Shown here: positions 45,544-56,868 of the stretch, piece after piece
Position numbering within the stretch: position 1 is the stretch's first letter
Layout: every line of letters starts with the position of its first letter
Program-made: the position numbers and the translations under genes
Notes under the pieces: generated by a model
Told to the model about the DNA's origin: nothing
Database searches by the model: none
Seen by the model: the letters and a program-made list of their open reading frames with translations, nothing else
Source of the DNA: Oscarella lobularis
Taxonomy: Eukaryota; Porifera; Homoscleromorpha; Homosclerophorida; Oscarellidae
Reading direction: 5' to 3'
NCBI RefSeq assembly: GCF_947507565.1
Contig: NC_089192.1
Coordinates: 2,042,690-2,106,689 of the forward strand
Length of the DNA stretch: 64,000 nucleotides

Positions 45544-48267
45544 ATGAAGCTGTCCACCTGCGCTGGCTTGCTTTTTGTTGCTGTGTACTGTGTCGCTAAT
45601 ATTGATCCGAATGAAGGAAACTCATCAGGTCCTGTTATTAAAAGTCGAAAGAAAAGACATTGGGGCATTACAGTAGGCTTTGTAATCGCTGTTGGCGCAG
45701 GTATGTTTGACGTTTTCTAATTTGTTTGCGGTTTCTAAATTTACTCTGCAGTCATAGCTGCTACATCCAGAAGGAGAAGATCACCGCCACCGCCATCGTC
45801 ACGACGACGACGGCAACCGCCACCGCCACCGCCAACGCCACCGCCACAGCCACCGCCACCTCCGCCACCAAGAAATTGCCCCACATTGATTGCGCCTTAC
45901 AATGGCTGGCTTAGCTCTTCTTCTAGAAGTCATGGCACCACTGTATATATAAACTGCAATCGCGGATACAAGCCTCACCGCAAGAGCTATCTCAGATGTT
46001 CAGATGGAATATGGTCTCATTCCCTACCAAGTTGCGTCGACGAAGACGAATGCGAAAGCGGCGCGCATGATTGCTTCAGCAGTGCGAGATGCGTCAACAC
46101 CATCGGCACGTTTGAATGCGTGTGCGAGTTAGGGTATGATCTTTACTACAATGGCAGGGCTTGCGCCAAACGCTGTCCAGCTGGATGTGTTCACGGAAGG
46201 TGCAAAATGAAAACAGATGTTAGTGGCTCCGGCGAGTCGGCTTTCCTGAAATACGAACCCTTTGTGCCGGATTACGAATCTAGTGTCCCCGCTGTGCCGG
46301 AATACGAATGTCATTGCAAATCGAAGTGGCGCGGCATTTCTTGCAACAAAGCGATGTGTACCCAAGGATGCTCAAACGGTCAATGTCTTCAACCCGATGA
46401 CTGTGTTTGCCACCCCGGATGGACAGGTGCTTCTTGCAACATCGCCATATGTTCTCGAGGATGTAAGAACGGTACGTGCTACTATCCAGAAACATGTTTC
46501 TGCCACAAGGGATGGACTGGAGAAACCTGCGACGAACCCATTTGTGAAAACGAGTGTGAGAACGGCGGAGTCTGTTCATCACCAGACACGTGTGACTGCA
46601 AAGGAACAGAGTGGAAAGGAGACACTTGCAACGAGCCTGCGTGCCGAAGCGATTGTCAGAACGGCGGAAATTGTGTCGCACCTTCCACTTGCGACTGCGT
46701 TGACGGATATTCTGGACGTCAATGCGAAATGAAGACCTGCGTGGATATGGCGGCTCCTTCTAATGGTCTTGTCAACTGCACGACTTTCGACAACCAACAG
46801 GTCTGTAGCGTTTCGTGCAACGACGAATATGACTTTGGTTATGAACCGGACAATCCGTTTGTGTGCGGTGCGAACGGCAAGTGGTCTCACGAAGAGCGGA
46901 AGGATCCGGTTCCGGAATGCTTCGAAGCCTATCCACTCGGAATATTTTCGTCTTTCGAAAGTGAATTTGAGTATCCTGGAGATTGTGAAAGCCTGCCAGC
47001 GGAGGAGAAATGGAAAATCTCAAATCAGATTCGGGAGTCTTTGATTGAGCGGTTGTGTCCCTGCAATGAGATCACGCTCCCAAACGAATGCGAAGTTGAG
47101 TGCAGCGATGGCGGAGGAAGGAGTAGACGCGATACAACCACGGTTTCCGTTTTTGTGGTCACTTGTCGTGTCGAAGATTCCATACACTCTAGAAAGATTC
47201 TCAATGCCAAATACTGCAACTCAACTTGCAGAGCGTCTGTAGAAAAAATCGTCATAGCTATGCGCGCTGCTGCGACAAAACTTGTAAGCTCTGTCAAAGC
47301 TGATCCTCTCAGCATCAAAATCAATGAAATAACTCTTATATCTAAAAATGTGGCGGCAAGCAAACTCCAAGCTAGCTGTCGCAATCCCGGTCAAATACAG
47401 ATTGGGACTCGATGTATTCAGTGTGGCAAGGGAAACCACATCCGTGAAGAAAAATGCGAACCATGTCCTCTTCACACGTATCAAGATAAAGCGGGCCAGA
47501 GCGAATGCATCTCTTGTCCGTCTGAAACTGAAACTTTGTGGAAAGGCTCCAAATCTTTAGAGGAATGTCTTCGAGTATGTAGAACTGGTATGTATTCTCA
47601 TAGCGGGGTGCACCCTTGCACTCCATGCCCTATGCATTCATACCAGCCGGAAGTCGGCCAGACGTCCTGCCTTACATGTCGAAATGATACAATAACTCTA
47701 ACTGAAGGAGCGTCTGATGAGTCAATGTGCGTTCCCAACTGCACTAATAGCTGTCTTTACGGACATAGATGTGATGGGTGCCGATGTCTTTCGGACTTCA
47801 AGGTGTGCGACTTGACGCAGGATTGCATGGACGGCTCCGACGAAAAGAATTGCGAATCGTGCGAGGGTTTCGTCTGCCCTGTCGACTTTCCCATAGATCA
47901 ACGCATTTGCACGTCTTCATTTGCAGCAGTCGCCGAAATCAAAGACGTAGTGAAAATGGAAGATGACACGACCATGATGGAATGCGACGTGAAAGAAGTA
48001 CTCTATAGCGTCAATAGCACAAACGTCACCCGCATCAATAACGGCCAGTTTTATCTTGGATCAAAGGCGGCAGCGTGTGACTGTCCTTCTGTTCAAGCTG
48101 GCCACAAATACATGCTCACTGGTCATAAAAATCAGAACGGGGCTCTCATTGTCAGCCACGAGGGAATTTTCAAGCCGTGGCGAAATGACACTAAACCGGA
48201 AATCTCTGAAGCAATTTCTCTAGTGAAGAGCGGAAACTGTTCGCTCAATTATGGCTGGGAAGAATGA
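45544..48267 (+). CDS. CCP/EGF/ephrin-receptor-like/LDLa/NTR mosaic extracellular protein, 890 aa
   Basis: Exon 1 (45544-45700, phase 1, donor GTATGT) and exon 2 (45752-48267), with a 51-bp intron. MKLSTCAGLLFVAVYC is a signal peptide; RKKR at 35-38 is a furin-type site, followed by a hydrophobic stretch (WGITVGFVIAVGAVIAA). A Pro/Arg-rich linker is encoded by a CCGCCA-like repeat. Domains: CCP (about 95-148, ...RCSDGIWSHSLPSC), calcium-binding EGF (149-191, DEDECESG), four to five EGF-like units (194-380), a second CCP (382-445), an unassigned stretch with a SRRD dibasic site, ephrin-receptor-like Cys repeats (593-715, CPLHTYQDKAGQSECISC), LDLa (716-755, CMDGSDEKNC) and an NTR/C345C-like end (756-890). 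It is likely a secreted or pericellular adhesion or matrix protein. A broken copy of its end is at 23.9-24.5 kb. Confidence 0.9.
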
Positions 48268-48874
48268 CGAGGAAAAGGCCGTCAGTAAAAAAGTGACAGA
48301 AACTCTAGCGCTCTTTCGCTGGAATTTTTCTTTTGCTGAAATATAGGGATAGTTCTACATTCGCGACCCTTCGAAAGTCTCCTGCTCCGTAAGTGCAAAC
48401 GCGAACTCACAACTACCCAAATTTGCGTGGTTTTAGCTTTTAATTAACTCACCCACAAAGACAGTAGCAGAGAAGAACGTTCTCTCTTTCCTTTCCTTTA
48501 GCTCCGCCATTTCTTTCTTTATAGAACAGACGCCTTCTCGTGTGTCAAAAGAAGAAATTAGATATTTGCTTAAGAAGAAAATAGAGCCATTATTAAAACG
48601 AGAGCTAGAAGTAATTAGGGTGAATAAAATAATAGAAGCAGAGATTATTTGTACGTCGACTATTACAGCCGGAAAACGACCAAAAAACCTCATTTGGCGG
48701 CCTCGAACAATCGAGAAAAGCCGTTTCTAGTGCCGCAAAACACGCTGAGCGCACGAAATCGGCGAGAACAGACGATTCTGTTCATGAAAGTCAGCTTTTC
48801 TTATCTCCGCTTCTTACCTCCTCTGCTGCGCGTCGTTTCGCAGCCTTTGGGAAAGCGTTGCGCAGCATCTAGCG

Positions 48875-49050
48875 CTAGTCGTTGCACGGCGGAGCAGACA
48901 GCCTAAAACGAGTTTCAGATCGATGTCTTGTACGGGTTCTGTGAATCCCGTATATGATACATAAGATTTCTCTCGAACGCTAGCGCCGATTCGCAATAGG
49001 AGAAAACGCGTTGTGAACGTGAGGTAAATCCGCTGTGAGAAGGAGCCAGA
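48875..49050 (+). repeat. Dispersed repeat R6, copy 1
   Basis: Matches the reverse complement of 53560-53760: GGCGGAGCAGAC, TACGGGTTCTGTGAATCCCGTA (an inverted repeat), CTCGAACGCTA and GTGAGGTAAATCCG. No gene is supported between 48268 and 49120. Confidence 0.7.
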
Positions 49051-49119
49051 AGTCGGTGGTCTAGGCGAAAGTCTCGTCACGCTACTGGAATACAAGGCGT
49101 TGTTCGAAAGAAAGCAAAC

Positions 49120-49620
49120 TTGGACGTTATCTAAACAGCATCGATTCCCTCTCGTATTCTAGACCAGAGCTTACCCGATTTTCGATTCATTTTCGACTGC
49201 ACGCAGGAGGAAATCGTGCGGAAATAGCGCACGTACGCGATCTTCGACGTATCTACGTGAATTATTCAAGAACGTCAGCAGCTACGTATCGCATTGTAGT
49301 GACTGAGTATTTTAATTCAGTGGGACCCAACTGACTCGTGAAGGTGTTTTCGTCTAGTATGAAACAAAACTGGTTTTCTATGCAGTTCTATGACAAAACA
49401 GACTACGCACAGACGCATACCTTTTTAAAAAAGACAAAAAAAGATTACTGTGATATCAGAAAAGTGCTACATTGCTGTGAATCTCCTTAGAGCATTTCGC
49501 ATATGGATAAGCTCAAGCTCATGTCTCGGTTGCTAAGTCACACACTAATACAAACGATAGGCTCATAGACGCTCTCATTTCTACTTAGTATAACGGGCCG
49601 TATATCCATATACTACCCGA
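49120..49620 (+). repeat. Dispersed repeat R3, copy 4
   Basis: The left part matches 44566-44740 (CAGCATCGATTCC, TTACCCGATTTTCGA) and the right part matches 41085-41235 (AAAAGTGCTACATTGCT, AGTCACA.A.TAATACAAA.GAT), so it links the two halves of the R3 element. Confidence 0.75.
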
Positions 49621-49647
49621 GTTAGTGTCTCACGGAAGCCATTGAGT

Positions 49648-49708
49648 ACCACAGTCATCGCTATGGACTGTGAGTCATCGCTATGGACTGTGAGTCATCG
49701 CTATGGAC
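49648..49708. repeat. 20-bp tandem repeat, three copies
   Basis: AGTCATCGCTATGGACTGTG is repeated three times, plus a partial unit, just outside the 3' end of the tyrosine-kinase gene. Confidence 0.9.
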
Positions 49709-49714
49709 TGTGAG

Positions 49715-52370
49715 TCATATGGCGACTTCACATCCCCTAAGAGACGGAAGAACAAGAAGAATGTCGACAAACCTTGGACGTGACTTAGAATCGTAATCCC
49801 AGCAACGCCTCATTATGCGCTTTCTGTCGGACATATACATAAGACATATTGCATACACGTGCACTGACTCCGTATGAGATTTTCGCTTACAGAACGCTTG
49901 GCCATTCCGGCCAATCACCAAAGGTAAGTTGCTTTCTTTTTCCTACAAACGAGATGACGTCTTCGTTTGTCAGGCCGGGATAAGGCAACGATCCGAGTTC
50001 GGCTATTTCCCACAGAACAACTCCGTACGACCTGAGGAATAACCTAATTCAACCCCTCGATTCCATTCGTAATCATTACCAAATGTCGGAACTGTGACTA
50101 AAAATGCCGTCACGAAGCGATTCAGGTGCCATCCAACGAATGGGCATTGGACCTGCAATACGAAACATAACAGGAATTCTCGCAAAACTGGCTTAGTGCC
50201 TCTTCCGCGTTTTTTGTAGTAATCTTCAAGTTGGACGTCGCGAGCCATTCCGAAATCTGTTAGAGAGTCCAATGAGACCATTTGGGTTGATGTCTGTGTA
50301 AATAAGATTACCTACCTCCTATCTTGACTACTTTGTCAGATGTCACCATGCAATTTCTAGCTGCCAAATCTCTAGAGACGACAAACCTAATACCCAATTA
50401 TAAATCAGCGAGAAAATACTAACCTGTGCACAAATTTCTTTTCGGATAGATAGGCCATTCCTGAAGCAATTTCTGCGGCCATTGTGAGAACCTGCTCTTC
50501 GGAAAAAGGATAGCTGGTACACGAGGACGATTCACTCTAAATAAAATTCTTTATAGGACAATACCACAATTCAATGAATTCGTTTCATTTACTGTTGGTC
50601 TTAGTGATCGAAGATACGATTTCAAGTCTCCATTGCCCATCAGCTCGAGAACAACATATACCGGATTGCCTTTCGAAATTATCCCAATCAAACGAACGAT
50701 GTAGTCGCAGGCGAAATTTCTAATAAAATCCACAATTCGGAATCGAAGACTTAGATATAAGAGAAATACTTCATAACTGAAGCTTCGTTCAGAAAAAGAA
50801 GTCTTTCAACAGGCTGTGAACTAGGTTTTAGGCTCTAAAGTAAACAATTAGCTTTATTAGTTAAAAATTCTAATTCTATGCCTTTATAGCGACAGTCTTG
50901 GAACAATTTGGCTTCTCTAGTACACCCTCATAGACTTCGCCAAATGCTCCTTCACCCAATAACTCGCCCACGCTCAGGCAGTTCCGATTAATCTCCCACT
51001 CATCTGGCTTGTACGTGTCTGATTTGGCGAAAAAACCCTCAGGCAAATATTCTCTCATCGCAATTATCTCGCGCCTCCTGAAAAACATTTACAGGATATT
51101 CTCAAGTGATCATTTTAAAAACCAGCAGCAGAAACAGAGATTTTAAAAACACTACCAGTTCAAAAATCTTGAGATGGGCTATTACAACGAGGTAGCGGAT
51201 ATTGGTCAGCTACTTGCATGAAAGACATTGCTCAAGCCCTACTACTCAATCGGACGCTGGTTACAGAATATTATCATAAATTCTCGCTACATAGACCCAC
51301 AAGCGATATGCATATAAACAAGTATACTTATTACCGCTTTGATTTCACTCTCCAAAGGCAGATGCAGGCAACTGCAGCTATGATCAAAAGTAAAAGACCA
51401 CCTGAACCAATAGCAATATATTTCCGTGAATCCCCAGACTCGGATGTTGGCTTTTCGGATGTTGGCGTTTGCCGCAATTGGAAGATAGACATATTGAATG
51501 ACACAACCGTTCCGTTTTCTTTCAAACAATAAGATACGTTGAAGAGAAGGATTTTGTGAGTATGCTTATCACTTCCCCACCGCTGACCATAATGCGATAT
51601 AAAGAAAATCCTGAAACGTTCTGCACAGCAAAGATGTCGTTCTCCTTACCTTTCTAACGGGATCTAACGCGGACATATTGCAATGGCAAGTGAAAAATTT
51701 TGTATTTCCGTCATTGGTACTCGCAGGCTCCGAAACTCTGCATTCACGCAAGCCAGGAATGTTGAGCTTTTCCTTAAACACCGCAATAGGGGTGCCAGTA
51801 GAATTTGTATTATCTTTGCAGCAATCTAAAGCACCAAAGCGTCAAATAAGAACCAAAAATTCCGCCTGGTACGTCGATTTCTTAAGCCTTCAAACTTCTT
51901 AGGGGGACCAGTTACGAAAGAATGCTTAGCCATGCATTCAGTGAACATCTTACTTTTAAAGAGACGTTGAGCTTCAAAGGAGAATTTATTATTGACAAAG
52001 TCGTCCGGCTCACTAGCAATTTGCCCAGAAAATGACGAACATGGCGTCTTTACAGAAGAGCCTAAAAGAAACCCAGATATATAAAAGGTACTATAAAGAG
52101 AAGTTTTCCCGAAACTAAACAGGAGAATAGGTAGAAAAGACTAGCCTATGTAATTCAAGTAAAGACACGCGGACTAAACATAATTAAGTGGCTGCCTACA
52201 ACAGAAACCCTAACTAAATATTTAGTCCCATGCAGAGTATAGCGCGCAAATGTACGCCTACACACTATTCTGCGCGGCGCACATTTCAGGTAAATTGTTA
52301 GTTCAGCTTGCCCCAAAGACAAACACATTAGGGAAGCGAAGGACGAGATGCTTGCTAAAAATAGCCACAT
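49715..52370 (-). CDS. Insulin-receptor-class receptor tyrosine kinase with a short ectodomain, 546 aa
   Basis: Thirteen exons with phases that all agree: 52262-52370, 51873-52061, 51650-51825, 51335-51564, 50882-51077, 50770-50834, 50593-50719, 50424-50536, 50316-50371, 50200-50256, 50080-50152, 49891-50031, 49715-49823. The signal peptide starts [20 protein letters not shown]; about 180 residues of Cys-containing ectodomain follow, then one helix ([17 protein letters not shown]) and the kinase. Kinase motifs: [76 protein letters not shown] places it in the insulin receptor class. The first activation-loop Tyr of the YxxxYY pattern is Gln. The ectodomain is far too short for L1-CR-L2-FnIII. 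The exon 2/3 junction (51873) is the least certain. Introns after exons 5 and 10 use GC donors. Confidence 0.9.
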
Positions 52371-52429
52371 ACAAACGTAGGAACCCTAATTAATGACCGC
52401 GCGCACATTCACTGCGACTAATAGCAAAA

Positions 52430-53555
52430 GAACGGCATGAATCCTCAACACAGATGATCGAGATAAACTCTCTAAAAATGTATTCGGAGTAAAAAAGGCG
52501 TGTTGGTGCGGAGGGGCGCGCGAAGCCATAAGAACGTCACCGGGATGGGCCGTTAATTCCTCGTGAAACGCTGCTAATACAGCGAAGAGCGAATAACAAC
52601 GAGGTGAAACACTACTTGAACCGAACGAATATTCGTCGTTTTCAAAACAAACGGTTTATGGCCGGGAAGCGTACGTTCAGGATGGTTCCGACTGAATTCA
52701 GAGTCTATTCATCAATACCTTTCGAGTCGCTCGTGCAAACGAGCAAAACAGTAAGCGTCAAAAGCAAAAAAGACGGTCTCCGCATGACGAGCGACAAACA
52801 GACTACGTTTCTGTTTAATCCGGGATGTCTTTCTCTCTGGTACAGCCCTGCTTCCGGGATAAGGTACTATTATAACACGACATTTTTTGGCACGACGTAT
52901 GCGGTCGCCAATTGAAGCCGCTATTTTCACCGCGATGCTCACACAGAAACGAGCGAACGACGGGACGCGTGATTATATTGCCCAGGAAATATCATATGAG
53001 ACCAAGAGGATATCAAAACAAGGAAGTTACAACGTAACGGAAGTAGGGTATCATTCAATAAATTTGAAGAAACGAGACAACACCAAATAGTTAAATTGCA
53101 GGCATATAATAGCACTGTGATGAACGAACACCTGGGCTTCTGAATAAAATGGTAGTTTTTGTTCACGCCGTTACAGAAAACATAATTTAAAAAGAGATAC
53201 GACTAATGTCAAGATATGTCTCCGCGTATGCATGCATGCATCTTAATTGATCAATGGAATAAATTTATAGACGGGCCATATATGCATACTCCGTGGGTGT
53301 GGAATGAGTGTATAATAATGACTACCTGACTACTAGGTGAGAGCATTGGCCGTGCACAACTCTGTATCCTCTAAGAATATACGATTTTAGAACAGTACTA
53401 TATAGATTCTACATGTGAACGTGCTCGACCCGCGCGGTCAGGGAAATCAAACCTAATGAGCTGCCAAACAATATTTAGACAATGATCAAGTTTGCTTTTT
53501 TCAAGCAACGCCTTATTCCCGTAGTGTGAAGATGACTTTCGCGTAAACCCTAGGC
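52430..53555. other. Intergenic; only a doubtful reading frame
   Basis: A 103-codon plus-strand frame (52604-52915) and an overlapping minus-strand one show no domain or signal and are not called. ATGCATGCATGCAT lies near 53228. Confidence 0.35.
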
Positions 53556-53559
53556 CCCT

Positions 53560-53760
53560 TCTCACTGCCAATGCAACGGATTTACCTCACTTTCACCTTG
53601 AGTTTCACCGTATTTCGAATCTGTGTTAGCGTTCGAGGGAAATCGATGGCCAAAGCAGAGGCAAACGCTCGAAATACGGGCTTCACAAAACCCGTATAAG
53701 CCACGTCAAAGATTTCGTTCGTGCCTCGTCTGCTCCGCTGTGCGAATATAACGACTAACA
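53560..53760 (-). repeat. Dispersed repeat R6, copy 2 (inverted)
   Basis: Reverse-complement match to 48875-49050, including the imperfect palindrome ATACGGGCTTCACAAAACCCGTAT. Confidence 0.7.
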
Positions 53761-53883
53761 GACACGATCGAGATGATCAAGTATGATAAACAGATAGCAT
53801 CGCACCGTGCGGAACGTCGAAAAAGTTCTTCCTTGCGATATGGCAACGCTGAGCGCACGTTCGCCTTCTACAATGAAATGTGC

Positions 53884-54402
53884 TTAATTCAGAGGCACGA
53901 AAAGTCTTCTATCGTGCGTCGGTGTCGTCAAATAGAAAGATGGAATGTCGCCTAGTCGCTTCCAAATCAGGTGGTAGATCAGGAAGCCCCAGTCAAACCG
54001 AATACAGTACAGAGAGATCGCGTTGAGTCGATGAGAGAGAGCTAGTTCGAAATTTGACCTGTCGCTATCATGGCCTGGCGTACGAATCTTCAAGAGGGCC
54101 AAATTTTCTAGACAGGAACGTTTGCTGATAAGAGCGTTCCCTTGAATCTGCTCAATACCAATACGCACAATCCCGGAACATTGGCCGAAATCGACGTTCA
54201 CGACGGTCCCGGTGGACAACTCAGCGTCACCTACACCATTGACGGTTTGCCACCAGGATCTCTGCCTAAAGGAAGCGATTGAAGTCGACTGCATTGAAAA
54301 ATTGCAAAGAGGAACTTTGATAACTTTTGCGGTTTCGCTATCCTCCTGGCAGGCCAGACTCTCTTGATTGTTGTTACACCCACCACACGTTGTCCGCAAC
54401 AA
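53884..54402 (-). CDS. Uncharacterised 172-codon open frame
   Basis: An uninterrupted minus-strand frame with several cysteines near its start (CGGCNNNQESLAC) and segments such as NVDFGQCSGIVRIGIEQIQG. No family, signal peptide or clear splice sites were recognised. It could be an exon of an unseen gene or a chance frame; its length is the only support. Confidence 0.2.
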   Translation of the reverse strand: MLRTTCGGCNNNQESLACQEDSETAKVIKVPLCNFSMQSTSIASFRQRSWWQTVNGVGDAELSTGTVVNVDFGQCSGIVRIGIEQIQGNALISKRSCLENLALLKIRTPGHDSDRSNFELALSHRLNAISLYCIRFDWGFLIYHLIWKRLGDIPSFYLTTPTHDRRLFVPLN

Positions 54403-54715
54403 AAATAGAATTTGTTTCTACAGCACTTAGGTACACCTGCCGTGACGTTTCTAAATAAGGTTTCCTTGTTAAAATTTTTCTTATCCAATAGGCTGGAAAC
54501 TGGCTAAACTACGCGTACGCACACTTGATCTTTCAAAAAACCGGTCCGCCCATGGCCTGATCGGCCGGAGTATAGCGTGGCTCGTACAGCCTTGCTGTGT
54601 ATATGACTTTCGCCCAAAACAGCTCCCAAAAAAGCTCCGGTTTAGTCGGTTCACCCTGGCTGTGTCGATTCTTTAATTAATGCCTTGTCTGCAGTTATCC
54701 GGGCACTTGCTGACT

Positions 54716-54746
54716 AGGTCAGACCTCGGTCGATCACAACTACCTA
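54716..54746. repeat. Hairpin-bounded 31-bp sequence, copy 2
   Basis: Identical to 43226-43256, here enclosed by CTAGGT/ACCTAG. It lies 43 bp upstream of the start codon of the next gene. Confidence 0.6.
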
Positions 54747-54788
54747 GACTACACACGTTAGTAATAATGCAGCGACTTTCAGATTGGA

Positions 54789-56639
54789 ATGAGGCACGAT
54801 ATTGCTCCAATATTTGAATTCACTCTTCACTGTATCAGCAATCAGGACGGAACGGCGGAAATTATTCATTCTGGCGGTTTCACCAAAAAGCGCGGCTATA
54901 AGCCCATGCTGGAAACAATTTCACTTGGTACTCACTAACAAAATTAGATTTGCTTTATAATCTGACTTTTAGGTCCTACAAATGACACTTTTATGGAAAT
55001 TGAGCGTCTTCTTCTTCTACCCAAGCAGGTCTCTTATGAACCACGCGGTCCTCCCAGAGTCTTCGATGCGCCAGGCCCTCCTCCTAGAAGACCGCCTACA
55101 GAAAGTGGACCTATGATTCGGCATCTGCATTTGGATGGCATGAGGTAACGTCGCGTAACGTACGTTTGTTTGCTGCTCATTCCAAGTGGTGAAACTATAG
55201 GGAACGAGATGAATCTCCTCAGGCTGAATTGTAGATAATGCGTTTAATTATTTTTTTAATAACTTTGTGCTTAGGTCTGTGCTACAAGCTCGCTACGATG
55301 ACCTTCAAGGATTAAGCAATTGCCAAAAGTGCCGCTTTTGTTTCGGTGTTCTTATGTTTTTATTTATCTTTTTGACAGCCTTCGTTTTCGAGATGTCGAA
55401 AGTACTGTACGAGAACGTAAAAAGAAATGCGACATTCTTGAAGCAGAGAGGTGAGGAAGGGAGGTTTGTTTTTCAACTGAGTACAATGTACGGTTGTCTT
55501 TAGCGTTAAAATTGCTTCTCAATGCCAGACTCTCGAAGCTCAATGCCAATTTCTGACAGAGGAAAAGTAAGAATTGTTCGTAAAGATTCCATACTTCGAT
55601 TACATTTGTTTTGCCCAGATCTGAAATGGAGCGGCGGCACCGAAATCTTAAAGAGTCACTTGAAGAAGCGGAACGCAGTCTCAACGAGTTCGTTGAGATT
55701 CTCAGCATAGCTCCCCAGCAAATTAAGCTTACCGATAAAAAGCTCGGAACAGGAGCATATGCAGGTTTCAAGCAGACGATGACTAGCTGAATAAACGCAA
55801 ATCTTTCTTATCGTTTTAGACGTGTATATTGGCTGCTGGCACGGCATGCATGTGGCCGTGAAACAATTCCACGAACTCATCACGACGGAGAAAACGGTTC
55901 GTTCGTTTCAACGCGAAGTTCTCACGCTGAGCAAGCTTCATCATCCGAACATCATTCGTACGTGCGGTGCGATAATGAGCCGAGGAGTTCCCTTTCAAAT
56001 AGTCACGGAGCTACTCGAGGGATCTGTCAGCGAACTCATGGACGCCGCTCACTCGTCCCTCTATCTTTCCACTTACGAGCAACTGTCTATTGCACTCGAC
56101 ATGACTTCAGCTCTTGCGTACATGCATGGACTCAGTCCACGTTCCTACGTTCACGGCGACATTCGTCCTACAAATGTCTTAGTTACGAGAGAGATGAAGC
56201 AAAAGTCGCAGACTTGGGTGCCGCTCACTTGGTAGACAGCTCCAAGTCAGCCGGTCCTCTAAGTCCCAGCTATCTTCCTCCAGAGCGATTGCCTCCTACG
56301 TCGGCGCGCAGCTCGTTGCGTGGCGACGTTTACAGTCTCGGTGTGTCGCTCATTGAAATTTTCACCGGTTTGGCGCCGGTGCGAGAAGAGAGAAGTCGTC
56401 AGCTGAGCCGTTTGATGAGTCGAGCTCGTCTTCACGAGATATGCTCGAACATGATTGCTGGTCTATCTAGAATAGAAAATCGTCCAACGAGTGTCGAGTG
56501 TTTGACGATTTTGGGAAATGAAAGAGATGATTGCATCACGGGCGGCTCTCGACCAATGAGGAGATTGGTGAAAGGCGAGTTCAGAGGCGAGGGGCCCAAT
56601 CGTCGTCACAACGTGGTTTTGCTTGACGTTTACATATAA
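54789..56639 (+). pseudogene. Coiled-coil protein kinase (HGD/DLG type) with a one-base frameshift
   Basis: Exons 54789-54927, 54973-55144, 55275-55328, 55379-55450, 55504-55566, 55619-55764 and 55820 onward, phases consistent. An N-terminal segment and a proline-rich linker (GPPRVFDAPGPPPRRPP) lead into a coiled coil (RFRDVESTVRERKKKCDILE; SEMERRHRNLKESLEEAERS). The kinase domain follows: GTGAYADV, VAVKQF, LHHPNIIRTCG, YVHGDIRPTNVLV, ADLGAAHLV, LPPERLPP, DVYSLGVSLIEIFTGLAPV. It resembles tyrosine-kinase-like Ser/Thr or dual-specificity kinases. HRD is HGD and DFG is DLG; the key Asp residues are kept. Near 56200 (GAGATGAAGCAAAAG) one base is missing, so the frame would end at 56235 while homology continues to the stop at 56637-56639. 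A recent pseudogene or a base-call error; otherwise intact. Confidence 0.75.
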
Positions 56640-56868
56640 CCGGAAGCGTTTGTCTTGATCCAACGCTTAGAAATTAAGACTCCTCGAGCTAAAGCATCTG
56701 TTATTAACACGGTTGACAACACGAACACCTCCGTTAAAAAGTTCACAATAGGTAATGTTTCATCTCAGTTGTACTCAGACACACCGTTGTCCTGGCTTCT
56801 GTACTGTATACAGAAGCGGCACTCTATGATATGTCGAATCTAAACATTACAACTAAGCATTTCTGCTG

